Positions 27,406 to 37,264 of a stretch of 64,000 bases of DNA are shown here, piece by piece (position 1 is the stretch's first letter; each line of letters begins with the position of its first letter). The stretch spans positions 3,100,001 through 3,164,000 of the forward strand of contig NZ_CP018082.1 in NCBI RefSeq assembly GCF_001886715.1, read 5' to 3'. Made by a program: the position numbers and the translations under genes. The notes beneath the pieces were generated by a model. It saw only the letters and a program-made list of their open reading frames with translations, was not told the origin of the DNA and did no database searches. Origin of the DNA: Nocardia mangyaensis. GTDB lineage: Bacteria > Actinomycetota > Actinomycetes > Mycobacteriales > Mycobacteriaceae.

Positions 27406-30400
27406 GCTCGCACGGCAATGGAATATCCCAGGTCTGCCCCGGCCCCACGGTGCGATCCACATTCTCGACACACAGGTTGATGGGAGCCGCGGCGCTGGGA
27501 TGTAGGTGCAGAGTGATCCGGCTGTGCGTGACGGTGATGGTGATGGGTTGTCCTCGGTACGAGACCGTGAACTCGGTGCTGTCGAGTTCGGCCGGGAGCA
27601 CCGGGTGCAGCCGCAGCGTGTCGTGCCGGGTCTCGATGCCGCTGTAGCAGCGCAGCACCATGTCGGCGGTGCCGGCCATGGCGCCGATGTGGACGCCCTC
27701 TCGGGTAGTGCCCCGCTGAGTGTCGGCCAGGTCGGCGCGCAGCGCCTGAGCGAACAGGCCCCACGACCTCGTCCGGTCGGTACGCGCGAGCACCCAAGCG
27801 TGCGCGAGGCGGCTCAAGGTGGAGCCGTGGCTGGTGCGGGCGATGTAGTAGTCGACCGTGCGAGGGAGGAGCTCGGGCGGTAGCGCGTAGCCGAGGTGCT
27901 CGAACATCTCGCGGAGCTCCTCGGCGGAGAACAGGTAGAACAGCATGAGAACATCGGCCTGTTTGGAGACCTTGTAGCGATTGGTGGTGTCGCCTTCCGC
28001 CTGCAATATCAGGTCGAGCCGTTCGATGTGGCCGTAGGTCGCGCGGTAAGCGTCCCAATCGAATTCGTGGAGATCCTCGTACCCCTGGAACTGACTGATG
28101 ATGCCGTCCCGATGGAACGGCACCCGGAGGCGGCGACTGACCCGGTCCCAGCGCACGGGCTCCTCCGCGGTGAGCTGCAACCGGTCCCACAGCGGTCCGC
28201 AATCCACGCCGTCGAGCAGAACGAGTACCTCGCGGGCTCGTCGCAGTACCCAGGCGGTGAGCACATTGGTATAGGAGTTGTTGCGGATGCCCTGTCCGGG
28301 AGCGTCGGGGGAGCCGTCGTGGAATTCGTCGGGCCCCATGACGCCATCGATGTCGAATCGGTCGTCGGTGGTGTCGTGGACGGCGAGCGCACTGAACAGC
28401 CGCGCGACCTCGATCAGCATCTCCGCGCCGTGGTCGATCAGGAATCGGAGATCGGCGGTGGTCTGGTAGTACTGCCAGACGCTGTAGGCGATCGCGAGGC
28501 CGACGTGCCACTGCCGACGCGAGTTGTCCGGCATCCATCGGCCGTTACGTGGATTGAACAGCGCGGTCGGCGTTTCCTCACGGCCGTCGCTGCCGCTCTG
28601 CCATGGGTACAGGGCCCCGGGTAGTCCCGCCGCGCGGGCGGCGTCGCGGGCGCGGTCGAGCCTACGATGGCGGTACTGCAGGAAGGCTCGGGTGAGTTCG
28701 GGGCGGCGCAAGGTCAGCATCGGGTAGACGAACAACTCGTCCCAGAAGATGTGTCCGCGATAGGCCTCGCCGTGGAGTCCCCGGGCGGGCAGGCCCGCGT
28801 CGGTGTCGGGATGGGCGGCTATGGTCGCCTGCACGACGTGGAATACGTGCAGGTTCAACGCAAGCCGGTCGTCCTGGCCGTCGCCGAGCTCGATGCCGAA
28901 TCGATCCCACAGCTGCGCCCAGCCCGCCACGTGTGCCGCCAGCAAGGTGGCGATATCAGGTGCTCGCGTGATTCGGGCGCCGACCTCGGTAGCCGGGGTC
29001 GACAGCGCGCGGTCCCGCGAGGTGGCCACCGCCGCGACCTTCTCCACCCTGACCGCGACCGCGGGCCGGATGGGTATGACGAGTTCGTGGCCGAGGAGAT
29101 GATCGTCGGCGAGCGTCGTGCGGTCTATGCCGACGCTGTCGGCGATGTGAGTCCGGATCGCCGTCGCGATCGTGACGCGGGATTGGTTGGTGATCGCTTC
29201 GTAGAGCACGGTTTCGGCGTCCAACTCCTGGGGAGCGCCACGCACGAGGTGGTCGGGGACGAGTGCCCGGTCCGCCGCCACGTTGCGATTGCCGACGCGG
29301 CCGTTGATCGCGGAGGTGACAACCACCGACCCGGTCCAGTTCTCGGCTTCGATGGTGAGTTCGACAGCCGCCAGGTGTTTGTCGGCGACCGAATGGAACC
29401 GTCGGCTGGTGATTCGGGTGAGCCTGCCCGCTTCGTCGCGATAGCGGTCGAGGGTGGTCAACACGCCCGCGCGCAGATCCAGGTTCTGATGGTGGCTCAG
29501 CATCTGCGGCACCCCGGGCGTCAGCGCCGTTCCCTCAGCCGTCCTCACCGCGAGATAGCTCCAGTCGGGGGTGTTGACCAGATGCTCGGTTTCCATTGTC
29601 TGATCGGCGATCTGGGACACGGTGCGGTTGTAGACGCCGGCGAGATAGGTGCCCGGGTAGTGGACGCCATCCGCGAGGGAGCCGGGGATCGCACCGCGTG
29701 AAGCCCAGTAGCCGTTGCCGGTGGTGCACAGTGCCTCCCGGGTGCCTTGCTGGGTGGGGTCGTAGTCGTCGTAGAACAGATTCCAGCCGCCGGGCCCGGC
29801 CGTCGTCGCACCGCCACACCAGCGTGGTTGAGGCCGCTGCGGAAAGCCGGGGCGGGGAACCAAGGGCAGATCGGCCAGATCAGTGACAACCACATCGGCT
29901 CCCGCCGAGTTGAGCGCCGCACCGGAGCCCGTGCGATCGACGCCGATGACGAGCCCGAATCCGCCGATGTCGGCGGCCTGGACACCGGCGGTGGCGTCTT
30001 CGAGCACGATGATCTCATTCGGGTCGAAGGCCAGTCGGCGGGCCGCTTCGAGGAACATCGCGGGGTCCGGTTTGCTCGGCAAGCCGAGCTCCATGGCATC
30101 GGTGCCGTCGACGACGAAGCTGAACAGGTCGCAGATGCCGGCGGCCGCGAGGACGGCGGCGCTGTTGCGACTCGCCGTCACCAGAGCCGTGGGCACGCTC
30201 GCGGCCTGGAGTCCCGTGAGCAGGCGTGCGGCATCGGCGAAGACATGGACTCCCGTGTGCGTCAGTGCCTCGGCGAACAACGATTGTTTGCGTGCGGCGA
30301 GGCCGGATACGGTCATCTGATCAGGTCTGTCGTCGGGCGTGCCGGGGGCTATCTCGATGCCGCGCGCGGCCAGGAATGCCCGGACGCCCTCTTCGCGGCT

Positions 30401-30664
30401 GCGTCCGTCGACCAGGTCGCGGTAGTCGCTGCCGGGGTCGAACGGCGGCAGGTCGGCGCTGCCGAGTGTCGGCAGGACCTCGTCGAACAGGGCCTTCCAA
30501 GCGATCGCGTGCACCGTCGCCGTGTCGGTGACCACGCCGTCCATGTCGAAGACGACTGCGCGGTAACCGTTGGCGGTGCGAGAGGGCTCCGGCATCCCCG
30601 TTCGGGCGATCGCTTCCGATCCAGCCCGGCGCAGCGGTTCTTCGACTGAGTCAGTTGTGTGCAC
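27383..30664 (-). CDS. HAD phosphatase / GH65 phosphorylase fusion (OtsB1-like)
   Basis: 1093 residues. The N-terminal HAD domain (about 30-250; FDMDGVVTDTA with Asp40 and Asp42, later SKPDPAMF and VLEDATAGV) is of the beta-phosphoglucomutase type. The rest is a GH65 domain like maltose/trehalose phosphorylases, with the general-acid Glu in MGPDEFHDG. The same fusion is seen in mycobacterial OtsB1 (Rv2006), a DosR-regulon protein once annotated as trehalose-6-phosphate phosphatase. It could split trehalose or maltose and isomerise the glucose phosphate formed. The start is GTG at 30,664; ATG at 30,595 is an alternative. A DosR-like box lies 38-51 bp upstream. Confidence 0.9.
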   Translation of the reverse strand: MHTTDSVEEPLRRAGSEAIARTGMPEPSRTANGYRAVVFDMDGVVTDTATVHAIAWKALFDEVLPTLGSADLPPFDPGSDYRDLVDGRSREEGVRAFLAARGIEIAPGTPDDRPDQMTVSGLAARKQSLFAEALTHTGVHVFADAARLLTGLQAASVPTALVTASRNSAAVLAAAGICDLFSFVVDGTDAMELGLPSKPDPAMFLEAARRLAFDPNEIIVLEDATAGVQAADIGGFGLVIGVDRTGSGAALNSAGADVVVTDLADLPLVPRPGFPQRPQPRWCGGATTAGPGGWNLFYDDYDPTQQGTREALCTTGNGYWASRGAIPGSLADGVHYPGTYLAGVYNRTVSQIADQTMETEHLVNTPDWSYLAVRTAEGTALTPGVPQMLSHHQNLDLRAGVLTTLDRYRDEAGRLTRITSRRFHSVADKHLAAVELTIEAENWTGSVVVTSAINGRVGNRNVAADRALVPDHLVRGAPQELDAETVLYEAITNQSRVTIATAIRTHIADSVGIDRTTLADDHLLGHELVIPIRPAVAVRVEKVAAVATSRDRALSTPATEVGARITRAPDIATLLAAHVAGWAQLWDRFGIELGDGQDDRLALNLHVFHVVQATIAAHPDTDAGLPARGLHGEAYRGHIFWDELFVYPMLTLRRPELTRAFLQYRHRRLDRARDAARAAGLPGALYPWQSGSDGREETPTALFNPRNGRWMPDNSRRQWHVGLAIAYSVWQYYQTTADLRFLIDHGAEMLIEVARLFSALAVHDTTDDRFDIDGVMGPDEFHDGSPDAPGQGIRNNSYTNVLTAWVLRRAREVLVLLDGVDCGPLWDRLQLTAEEPVRWDRVSRRLRVPFHRDGIISQFQGYEDLHEFDWDAYRATYGHIERLDLILQAEGDTTNRYKVSKQADVLMLFYLFSAEELREMFEHLGYALPPELLPRTVDYYIARTSHGSTLSRLAHAWVLARTDRTRSWGLFAQALRADLADTQRGTTREGVHIGAMAGTADMVLRCYSGIETRHDTLRLHPVLPAELDSTEFTVSYRGQPITITVTHSRITLHLHPSAAAPINLCVENVDRTVGPGQTWDIPLPCELTGPADE

Positions 30665-30701
30665 GCTTGTGATCGTGCGCTTCGCCGGCTGCGGTCGAAA
30701 A

Positions 30702-30715
30702 GTGTCTTTGGTCCG
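30702..30715. promoter_or_regulatory. DosR-like box
   Basis: On the minus strand CGGACCAAAGACAC; 38 bp upstream of the HAD-GH65 start. Confidence 0.5.
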
Positions 30716-31219
30716 CGAGTCGCATCCGAAAGGTCAGCAGATCGGTGACCGGCGCCCACATCCGCTCGTTGTGTGGACGCCGATGCGCTGTCCCCTGCGG
30801 ATCAGCCGGGCGCGGCGTTGTCCTCGCGGGGCGGGTTCTGTCCGGCAGGGCTCATGATTTCGTCCCACCATCCCTGGAGCGGGCTGGGCTCGGGCCAGCG
30901 CACTATCGTCGCGGATCTGGTGCTCTCGTAGGGACCTGGGTACAACGCTGTACCGAGAGTGGGATCGTCGCTGTGGGCAAGTGACACGGGATACCTCCTT
31001 GTGCGGCTGCTGTCCCAGTCTGAAATCCCGCCGGGACGGCGAGAAGCGCCGGAAGTCCACGTCTGCTGGGCCGCACGGCCCTCGGCGATGTACTCGAATC
31101 GGCCGAAATCGCTCGCTGTGCCGTCAATTGGTGCCGCCCGCCCTCGACAGCGTGTGCCCACGCTATTGCTCCCGAGCCCCGGATGCCCAATGGCACCCAG
31201 CCGCAGGCCAAAGGCCTCT

Positions 31220-31233
31220 GCGACCGAAGTCCG
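31220..31233. promoter_or_regulatory. DosR-like box
   Basis: On the minus strand CGGACTTCGGTCGC; about 65 bp upstream of the P-type ATPase start. Confidence 0.5.
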
Positions 31234-31297
31234 CGTAATGGTCGAATTACTGACAGTGCTTCCGGGCAAACCCCACTTCCGCTCAGTAGGAGTCGAC

Positions 31298-34075
31298 TTG
31301 CCGATCACCATGCCGTCGTCGACGGCCGCGCATCACGAGCTGACCTCTCACGAGGTGGTGCTGCGCCTGGGGGCGGATCCACATCGCGGTCTGACCGATC
31401 AGAAGGCGGCCGAGCGACTGGCTCGTTTCGGACCGAACAGCTTGCCCGTGGCCAGGACCGCCGGGCTGGCTGTGCGGATCGTGCGCCAGTTCCACCACCC
31501 GTTGATCTATGTGCTGATCGCGGCCGGGGCAGTCACCGCCGCGCTGGGCGAATACGTGGACTCGGCGGTGATCTTCGGTGTCGTGGCGATCAACGCGCTG
31601 GTCGGGTTCATCCAGGAGTCCAAGGCCGAGGCCGCGCTCGAGGGCCTGCGCTCGATGGTGCGCACCCAGGCGAAGGTGATCCGTGACGGACGCCGGCGGA
31701 CCGTGCTGTCCGACGAACTCGTGCCGGGGGACCTGGTGCTGCTCGAAGCGGGCGACAAGGTACCCGCCGATCTGCGGATCATCCGAGCGACCGAGCTGTG
31801 GGTCGACGAGTCGGCGCTGACCGGCGAGTCCACTCCGACGGTCAAAGACGACGGGGTGCTGCCAGGGGCGATCTCGGTCGCGGATCGGCGCAACATGGCG
31901 TACTCGGGGACGCTGGTCACCACCGGAAGCGGAGCTGGGCTGGTGGTGGGCACCGGCGCGGAGACGGAGCTGGGCGAAATCCATCGGCTGGTCGGTGCGG
32001 CGGAGACGCTGGACACGCCACTGACCAAGAAGCTCGCCGAGTTCAGCAAGATCCTGACTGTGGGTATCCTCGGCCTGGCCGCGCTCACCTTCGGCGTCGG
32101 CCTGCTACGCGGGCAGGATGCTGTAGAGACCTTCACTGCCGCGATCGCGCTCGCGGTGGGCGCTATCCCCGAAGGGCTACCGGCGGCGGTCACGATCACC
32201 CTGGCCATCGGCGTTGCCCGGATGGCGCGGCGACGCGCGGTGATTCGTCGGTTGCCCGCAGTCGAGACGCTCGGCGGCACCACGGTGATCTGTACGGACA
32301 AGACCGGCACCCTCACCGAGAATCAGATGACTGTCACCGGTGTGTGGACACCCGAGGCCCGGTTCGAGGTCACGGGCCTCGGCTACGCACCGGAAGGTTC
32401 CGTGCACGACGTGCACGACAACGCGGCCGCGATCGATTCCCACCCAGCGTTGCGGTGGTCGTTGCTGGGTGGAGCCGCCTGCAACGACGCGGCTCTGACC
32501 GAGCACGAGGGACGGTGGGATGTGGTGGGCGACCCCACCGAAGGAGCGATGCTGGTGGCCGCCGCCAAAGCGGGGCTGGGCCCCGGCCAAGTCGCGCAGG
32601 TGCTTCCGCGCCGGGCGACGATTCCGTTCAGCTCTGAGCGTCAGTACATGGCGACCCTGCACGGTGATGCGACGAGCCCGGTCTCGTCGGGGCAGGTGGT
32701 GCTGGTCAAGGGCGCGGTCGAACGAGTCCTGAGCCTGTGCGCCTACCAACTGGACGGCAAGGGGGTCGCTGCGCCCGTGGACCGTGCCGCGGTCCTCGCC
32801 GCTGCCGCCGAGCTGGCAGGGCAGGGGTTGCGGGTCCTGGCGACGGCGATGCGGCCGGTGGGAGGAACGAACGAGTTCGGTCCCACAGACTTCGACGAAA
32901 GGCTGCTCTCGGACCGCATGGTCCTGACCGGGCTGCAGGCCATGGTCGATCCACCGCGTGCGGCGGCCGCGGCCGCGGTGGCCGCCTGCCATACGGCGGG
33001 GATCGCGGTCAAGATGATCACCGGTGACCATGCCGCGACTGCCACCGCGATCGCCGGTCGCGTCGGCCTGCTGGACCCCCATGAGCCTGTCGAAGGGATG
33101 GTGCTGACCGGCGCCGATCTGGCCGCGCTGTCCAGCGAGGAGCTCCCGGAGGCGGTGGAACGCGCGAGTGTTTTCGCGCGAGTCTCTCCGGAACAGAAGC
33201 TGCGACTGGTCGAGGCGCTCCAGGCTCGCGGGCACGTCGTGGCTATGACCGGCGACGGGGTCAACGACGCTCCTGCGCTGCGGCAGGCCGGTATCGGCGT
33301 GGCCATGGGGCTCGGTGGCACCGAAGTCGCCAAGGACGCCGCGGATATGGTGCTCACCGACGACGATTTCGCCACTGTCGAAGCCGCGGTCGAGGAGGGC
33401 CGCGGCGTGTTCGACAACCTCACCAAGTTCATTGCCTGGACACTGCCGACGAACATCGGCGAGGGCCTGGTCATCTTCGCCGCGATCGTCTTCGGTGCCG
33501 CGCTGCCTATCCTGCCCACCCAGATCCTGTGGATCAACATGACCACCGCGGTCGCTCTCGGACTGATGCTCGCCTTCGAACCCAAAGAAGCCGGAATCAT
33601 GGCCCGGCCGCCGCGCGCACCGGACCAACCCCTGCTGACTCGCGCGCTGATGGTGCGGATTCTGCTGGTGTCCTCGCTGCTCGTCGCCGGCTCCTGGTGG
33701 CTGTTCCACTGGGAACTCGCCGCCGGGGCAAGTCTTCCCGAGGCGCGCACCGCCGCCCTGAATCTCTTCGTTCTGGTCGAGGCCGTCTATCTGTTCAGCT
33801 GCCGTTCGCTCACGCGCTCCGTGTGGCGAATCGGGTTCTTTTCCAACCGGTGGCTGATCGTCGGCGTCCTCGCCCAGCTGGTCGGTCAGCTCGCGATCAC
33901 GTATGTGCCCGCTATGAACACCATCTTCGACACCGCTCCCATCAGCGGCGACGTGTGGCTGCGGATCCTGATGATCGCCCTCGCGGCCGGTCTTGTGGTC
34001 GCGGTGGACAAGCGTCTGCGGCGATCTCGGACACTGGGGAATCAGCACCCGGGTGTTGAAACCATTGGTCCCTGA
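31298..34075 (+). CDS. CtpF-like type II cation P-type ATPase
   Basis: About 925 residues. It shows the N-terminal cation-ATPase domain, LTGEST, the phosphorylation loop ICTDKTGTLTENQ, MTGDGVNDAPAL and the membrane motif IPEGLPAAVTI typical of Ca2+-type pumps, plus a C-terminal four-helix bundle ending near residue 915. Length and motifs match mycobacterial CtpF (Rv1997), a DosR-regulon calcium-type transporter. AGGAG lies 5 bp before TTG at 31,298 and 17 bp before ATG at 31,310, so I prefer TTG; the long upstream frame is not family-like. A DosR-like box sits upstream. Confidence 0.92.
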   Translation: MPITMPSSTAAHHELTSHEVVLRLGADPHRGLTDQKAAERLARFGPNSLPVARTAGLAVRIVRQFHHPLIYVLIAAGAVTAALGEYVDSAVIFGVVAINALVGFIQESKAEAALEGLRSMVRTQAKVIRDGRRRTVLSDELVPGDLVLLEAGDKVPADLRIIRATELWVDESALTGESTPTVKDDGVLPGAISVADRRNMAYSGTLVTTGSGAGLVVGTGAETELGEIHRLVGAAETLDTPLTKKLAEFSKILTVGILGLAALTFGVGLLRGQDAVETFTAAIALAVGAIPEGLPAAVTITLAIGVARMARRRAVIRRLPAVETLGGTTVICTDKTGTLTENQMTVTGVWTPEARFEVTGLGYAPEGSVHDVHDNAAAIDSHPALRWSLLGGAACNDAALTEHEGRWDVVGDPTEGAMLVAAAKAGLGPGQVAQVLPRRATIPFSSERQYMATLHGDATSPVSSGQVVLVKGAVERVLSLCAYQLDGKGVAAPVDRAAVLAAAAELAGQGLRVLATAMRPVGGTNEFGPTDFDERLLSDRMVLTGLQAMVDPPRAAAAAAVAACHTAGIAVKMITGDHAATATAIAGRVGLLDPHEPVEGMVLTGADLAALSSEELPEAVERASVFARVSPEQKLRLVEALQARGHVVAMTGDGVNDAPALRQAGIGVAMGLGGTEVAKDAADMVLTDDDFATVEAAVEEGRGVFDNLTKFIAWTLPTNIGEGLVIFAAIVFGAALPILPTQILWINMTTAVALGLMLAFEPKEAGIMARPPRAPDQPLLTRALMVRILLVSSLLVAGSWWLFHWELAAGASLPEARTAALNLFVLVEAVYLFSCRSLTRSVWRIGFFSNRWLIVGVLAQLVGQLAITYVPAMNTIFDTAPISGDVWLRILMIALAAGLVVAVDKRLRRSRTLGNQHPGVETIGP
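34059..34072. promoter_or_regulatory. DosR-like box
   Basis: On the minus strand GGGACCAATGGTTT. It overlaps the end of the P-type ATPase gene and is 58 bp before the membrane-USP pseudogene at 34,130. A second site follows at 34,089. Confidence 0.5.
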
Positions 34076-34088
34076 GGTTATGGCCTTT

Positions 34089-34102
34089 AGGACGTTTCGG
34101 CC
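34089..34102. promoter_or_regulatory. DosR-like box
   Basis: AGGACGTTTCGGCC, 28 bp before the pseudogene start at 34,130. Confidence 0.5.
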
Positions 34103-34129
34103 GCAGGTAGGACGAGCGAGCATAGTGGT

Positions 34130-34581
34130 ATGAACCTGACGTTCCTCCTCATCTTCGCCATCGTCTGGGTCGTCATCGGAGCGGTGACGGGTTTGTGGAT
34201 GATCCGCCGTGGTCACGATCCCGCGTGGGTGCTGCCCGCGGTGTTGTTCGGGCCCCTGTTCGTACCTATCGCTATGGAACGTGTGGAGCGCAACCCCCGG
34301 TTGGTTGCGACCGGGCCAGACGGACTTCCGGGCGCGGTCGCTCCAACACTGCACGCGCCGCGGGTGCTGGTGGGATTGGACGGGTCGCCGCAATCGGAGC
34401 TGGTGCTCTCCACCACGCTTCGAGTGTTCGGACGCTGGTGCTGAGTGCTCGGCTACTGGGAAGTGTGTCGTCCGACGTAGTTCGCCATTCGCCTGTACCG
34501 GTGCTCGTCGTCGAACCGGCGCACAGTCCGGCCACCAAGGACAGCCCGGGCACAGTGCACAGCCCGGCGACCGTGCGCTGA
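34130..34581 (+). pseudogene. Broken membrane-anchored USP
   Basis: Starts well with a membrane part (FLLIFAIVWVVIGAVTGLWM, then AWVLPAVLFGPLFVPIAMER) and the first strand of a USP domain (PRVLVGLDGSPQSEL), then a deletion and frameshift jump to the USP end in another frame (ARLLGSVSSDVVRHSPVPVL). The central ATP-binding part is lost. The intact relatives are about 200-residue proteins with one membrane anchor and one USP domain. Two DosR-like boxes still precede it. Confidence 0.75.
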
Positions 34582-34740
34582 CCGACGTCCGTTCAGGGCC
34601 GCTGTTGTGGCCGCCCCGATCGCTGTCTCGCGAACCGAACGCAGTGTGCGACGGCGACGCTTCTCACATGAAAGCAGGGCGCACATGAAGTCGCAGCAGT
34701 GATGCCGCAACCGGCCGCGCGTTCGAACTCGCCACGCATC

Positions 34741-35932
34741 TAGTGCCTCGTCAAGCAACCTTCGGTAGGTAATCCGGTCGCCGGATCTTGGAGTTGACGG
34801 CGAAGTCCCGCTTGGGTCGGGCGTGCTGGTTGTACCAGCGGATGTAGGCACCGATCGCGGCGTCCTGTTCACCATGGCTGCGGTGATCGGTGCCGTTGAG
34901 CGCGAAGTAGCGCAGCGCCGCGAACTCGGACTCGATCCAGTTCAACCACGATGAATACGTCGGCAAGAACACCAACTCCACATCATGATCGGCGGCCCAG
35001 TCCCGGACCTCGGCCCGCTTGTGCGGGGAGAAGTTGTCGGCGATGACGTAGAGCCTCTCACCTGGCCACCGGGCTCGCAGCGACTTCAGCAACCCGAGAA
35101 ACTCCTGCCACCGCTTCCGGTCCCGGATCCGGTAATGGATCTTCCCCGTCGCCAGATCCAGGGCACCGAGCAGGTGCCGAACACCCTGAGTGCGGTGATA
35201 TGTCGCCCGCAACCGTCTCGGCTTACGCCGCGGAAACCAGCCTCGACCAGCACGAGGTTGCAGGTTCAACGGCCCGAACTCATCGACACAGACCACCCGC
35301 CCGTCAGCAGGCCGGTGGTCGTAGAGGTCGAGGATGCGGTCCATCTTGGTGGCGAACTCGGGATCGGTGCCGGCTTTCCAGGTCTTGACCGCCTGCCACG
35401 ACACACCCTCGGCCTTCAAGAGCTTGCGCAGAGTCTCACGACTGATCTCAGCGATGTTGTTGGTGGCCAACACTTCTCGGAGTTTCGACAAGCTCCAGGC
35501 CGAGAACGGCCAGCCGAGGTCTCGCGGGCAGCACCGGGCGATACAGGCAATGCGTTCACGCGTTGCCCGGTCCACCTTGCTCGGTCTGCCCGCGCTCCAT
35601 TTTGGGTCCAACGCGTCGAACCCCCGCTCGTTGAAGTCGTGGATCACTTGCCGCACATAGGCTTCGCTGACCTGCATCAACCTCGCGATCGCGGGGACCG
35701 GCTGGCGGTGCGCCGAGGCCATCACCACGATCGCACGCCGCATCCTGATCGGTTGTTTGCTCGTCTTCGTGATCTTCTGCAGTCGGCGGCCCTCGTCCGG
35801 GGTCACTTCTCGCACAAACACTTCCGGTTTCCTGGCCACCGGCACCACCTCCACCGGGGAGCATCTCCGGTCGCGGGCGCGCGATCAACTCGGCACCCGG
35901 TTACCAGGGCAACCTTCCTGGACGAGGCACTA
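34741..35932. mobile_element. IS630-type insertion sequence
   Basis: 1192 bp including the TA at each end. The terminal repeats begin TAGTGCCTCGTC on the left (34,741) and its complement on the right (35,921-35,932). The TA duplication is typical of IS630/Tc1 elements. It carries one transposase gene and sits in a USP gene. Confidence 0.88.
34751..35854 (-). CDS. IS630-family transposase
   Basis: 367 residues. N-terminal paired HTH domains (VPAIARLMQVSEAYVRQVIH and WSLSKLREVLA) followed by a DDE nuclease core: Asp in CVDEFGPLN, Asp in YVIADNFSPH, Glu in NWIESEFAAL. These match the DDE spacing of IS630 transposases. It appears full-length and uninterrupted, so the element may still move. The frame has ATG at 35,854. 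Confidence 0.92.
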   Translation of the reverse strand: MEVVPVARKPEVFVREVTPDEGRRLQKITKTSKQPIRMRRAIVVMASAHRQPVPAIARLMQVSEAYVRQVIHDFNERGFDALDPKWSAGRPSKVDRATRERIACIARCCPRDLGWPFSAWSLSKLREVLATNNIAEISRETLRKLLKAEGVSWQAVKTWKAGTDPEFATKMDRILDLYDHRPADGRVVCVDEFGPLNLQPRAGRGWFPRRKPRRLRATYHRTQGVRHLLGALDLATGKIHYRIRDRKRWQEFLGLLKSLRARWPGERLYVIADNFSPHKRAEVRDWAADHDVELVFLPTYSSWLNWIESEFAALRYFALNGTDHRSHGEQDAAIGAYIRWYNQHARPKRDFAVNSKIRRPDYLPKVA

Positions 35933-36281
35933 GGTGTTGACATCATCGCCCTGCACGCAGGGAACGAATCGGACCTGCTGAGGTACCCGCAGGGCGCCGA
36001 CTGCAGGGAATTGCTTGCGCAGAAAGCAGAGCGATCGCTCGGGGAACACTTGGCGACATGGCCGAGAAGTACCCCACGGTGTCGGTGAACGCTGTGGTGC
36101 GGAAGGGCCACGCAACGCAGGCTGCCTCCGGCGCTCAGATGGTTGTTACCGATAGCCACGGAAACAACCGTCTGACCGGGCTCCTACTCGGTTCGACAAG
36201 CGGCCGCGCGATGTCGCGGGAATGTGTTCGTCGGATGCGCGGCGCTGGTGGTGGCCGCGCGCAAACCGTGCGTCGGGGCGA

Positions 36282-36295
36282 GTGACAAAAGTCCT
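36282..36295. promoter_or_regulatory. DosR-like box
   Basis: On the minus strand AGGACTTTTGTCAC; about 100 bp upstream of the hibernation factor start. Confidence 0.55.
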
Positions 36296-36395
36296 CCGAA
36301 TCCGTGTCCAATGCGTCGAGCGAGCTGGTATTGGGGCCCTGCCCGCCCGTGCTCGGCTCGGCGAGTCTGATCAGGTGAGACAAAAGGAGAACACC

Positions 36396-37202
36396 ATGTT
36401 GCAGAGCACAGAATCGTTGGACGCGGTTGTGCGGATCTCGGTGGGGCGACACGTGTCCGCGGCGGCGACGGAGTATGCCCGCGACAAGATCGCGTGGGCG
36501 TTGCGGTACGCGTCGGAACCGGTGCTGTCGGTGCGGGTTCGGCTCGTGGGTCACGGAGACCCGGCGATCATCGATCCGATCGTGGCGCAAGCGAATGTGA
36601 ACATGGCCGGTGTCTCGGTCCGGGTGCAGGTCACGGCCGCGACTACCCGCGAAGCTATCGACGCGGTCGCGGAGCGGTTGCGTGTTCGGCTGGAGCGCTT
36701 GTCGCGGCGCTGGGAAGCACAGCGCGGCGGCGACCACCTGCCCACCGATTCGGCGGGCTGGCACCATGGCGCCACGCCTCGACCGCGACTGCCCTATTTC
36801 CCCCGCCCCAACGAGGAACGTGAGGTTCTGCGTCGCAAGTCGTTCGCGTTGGCGGAAGAGACCTGTGACGAGGCGGCATTCGATATGTCGCTGATGGACT
36901 ACGACTTCCACCTGTTCACCGAATCCGGAAGCGGTGTCGACAGCGTGCTGTACCGGTCGGGCCCGACGGGCCTTCGGCTGGCCCAACTCGACCCACGGCC
37001 CGATCAGGTGAGCCAGGGGGCGGTACCTGTCTCGATCAGTGCCGCGCGACCACCGGTGCTTGGTGTCGAAGCCGCGGTCGATCGGCTGGAGGTGACGGGG
37101 TGGCCGTTCGTGTTCTTCTGTGATGCGAACCGGGGCCGTGGACGGGTGCTCTACCACCGCTACGACGGGCACTACGGCTTCCTTACCCCGGCGGCGTTGT
37201 AG
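36396..37202 (+). CDS. Long-form ribosome hibernation promoting factor (RafS-like)
   Basis: 268 residues. The first ~100 residues resemble the S30AE/HPF fold (SVGRHVSAAATEYARDKI, SVRVRLVGHGDPA); the remainder has two copies of the HPF C-terminal domain (EREVLRRKSFALAEETCDEA and later VDRLEVTGWPFVFFCDAN, YHRYDGHYGF). The mycobacterial counterpart (Rv0079/RafS) is a DosR-regulon protein that stabilises ribosomes in hypoxic cells. ATG at 36,396 has AAAGGAGA upstream; a DosR-like box is about 100 bp away. Function by family is likely. Confidence 0.88.
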   Translation: MLQSTESLDAVVRISVGRHVSAAATEYARDKIAWALRYASEPVLSVRVRLVGHGDPAIIDPIVAQANVNMAGVSVRVQVTAATTREAIDAVAERLRVRLERLSRRWEAQRGGDHLPTDSAGWHHGATPRPRLPYFPRPNEEREVLRRKSFALAEETCDEAAFDMSLMDYDFHLFTESGSGVDSVLYRSGPTGLRLAQLDPRPDQVSQGAVPVSISAARPPVLGVEAAVDRLEVTGWPFVFFCDANRGRGRVLYHRYDGHYGFLTPAAL

Positions 37203-37264
37203 ATGCGGATCATCGACGTGGCGGGCACTTCGGTGCGCTCCGCCGATCGGCAGGGCGGTGTGTC

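Larger units (their letters stand above)
34680..36290 (+). pseudogene. USP gene split by an IS630-type insertion
   Basis: Before the insertion the frame reads ARAFELATH up to 34,740; after it, GVDIIALHAGNESDLL resumes at about 35,933. Removing the element and one TA joins them as FELATHLGVDIIALHAG, a normal USP segment. Further on, LGEHLA and MAEKYPTVSVNAVV are in different frames, so the gene has a frameshift too. The C-terminal loop still reads VTDSHGNNRLTGLLLGSTS, with Gly-to-Asn damage in the ATP site. Confidence 0.8.

Noticed and set aside
32177..34393. 738-codon open frame opposite the P-type ATPase
   Set aside because: It mirrors a gene with all P-type motifs; the translation is low-complexity Arg/Gly/His-rich and crosses the end of the real gene.
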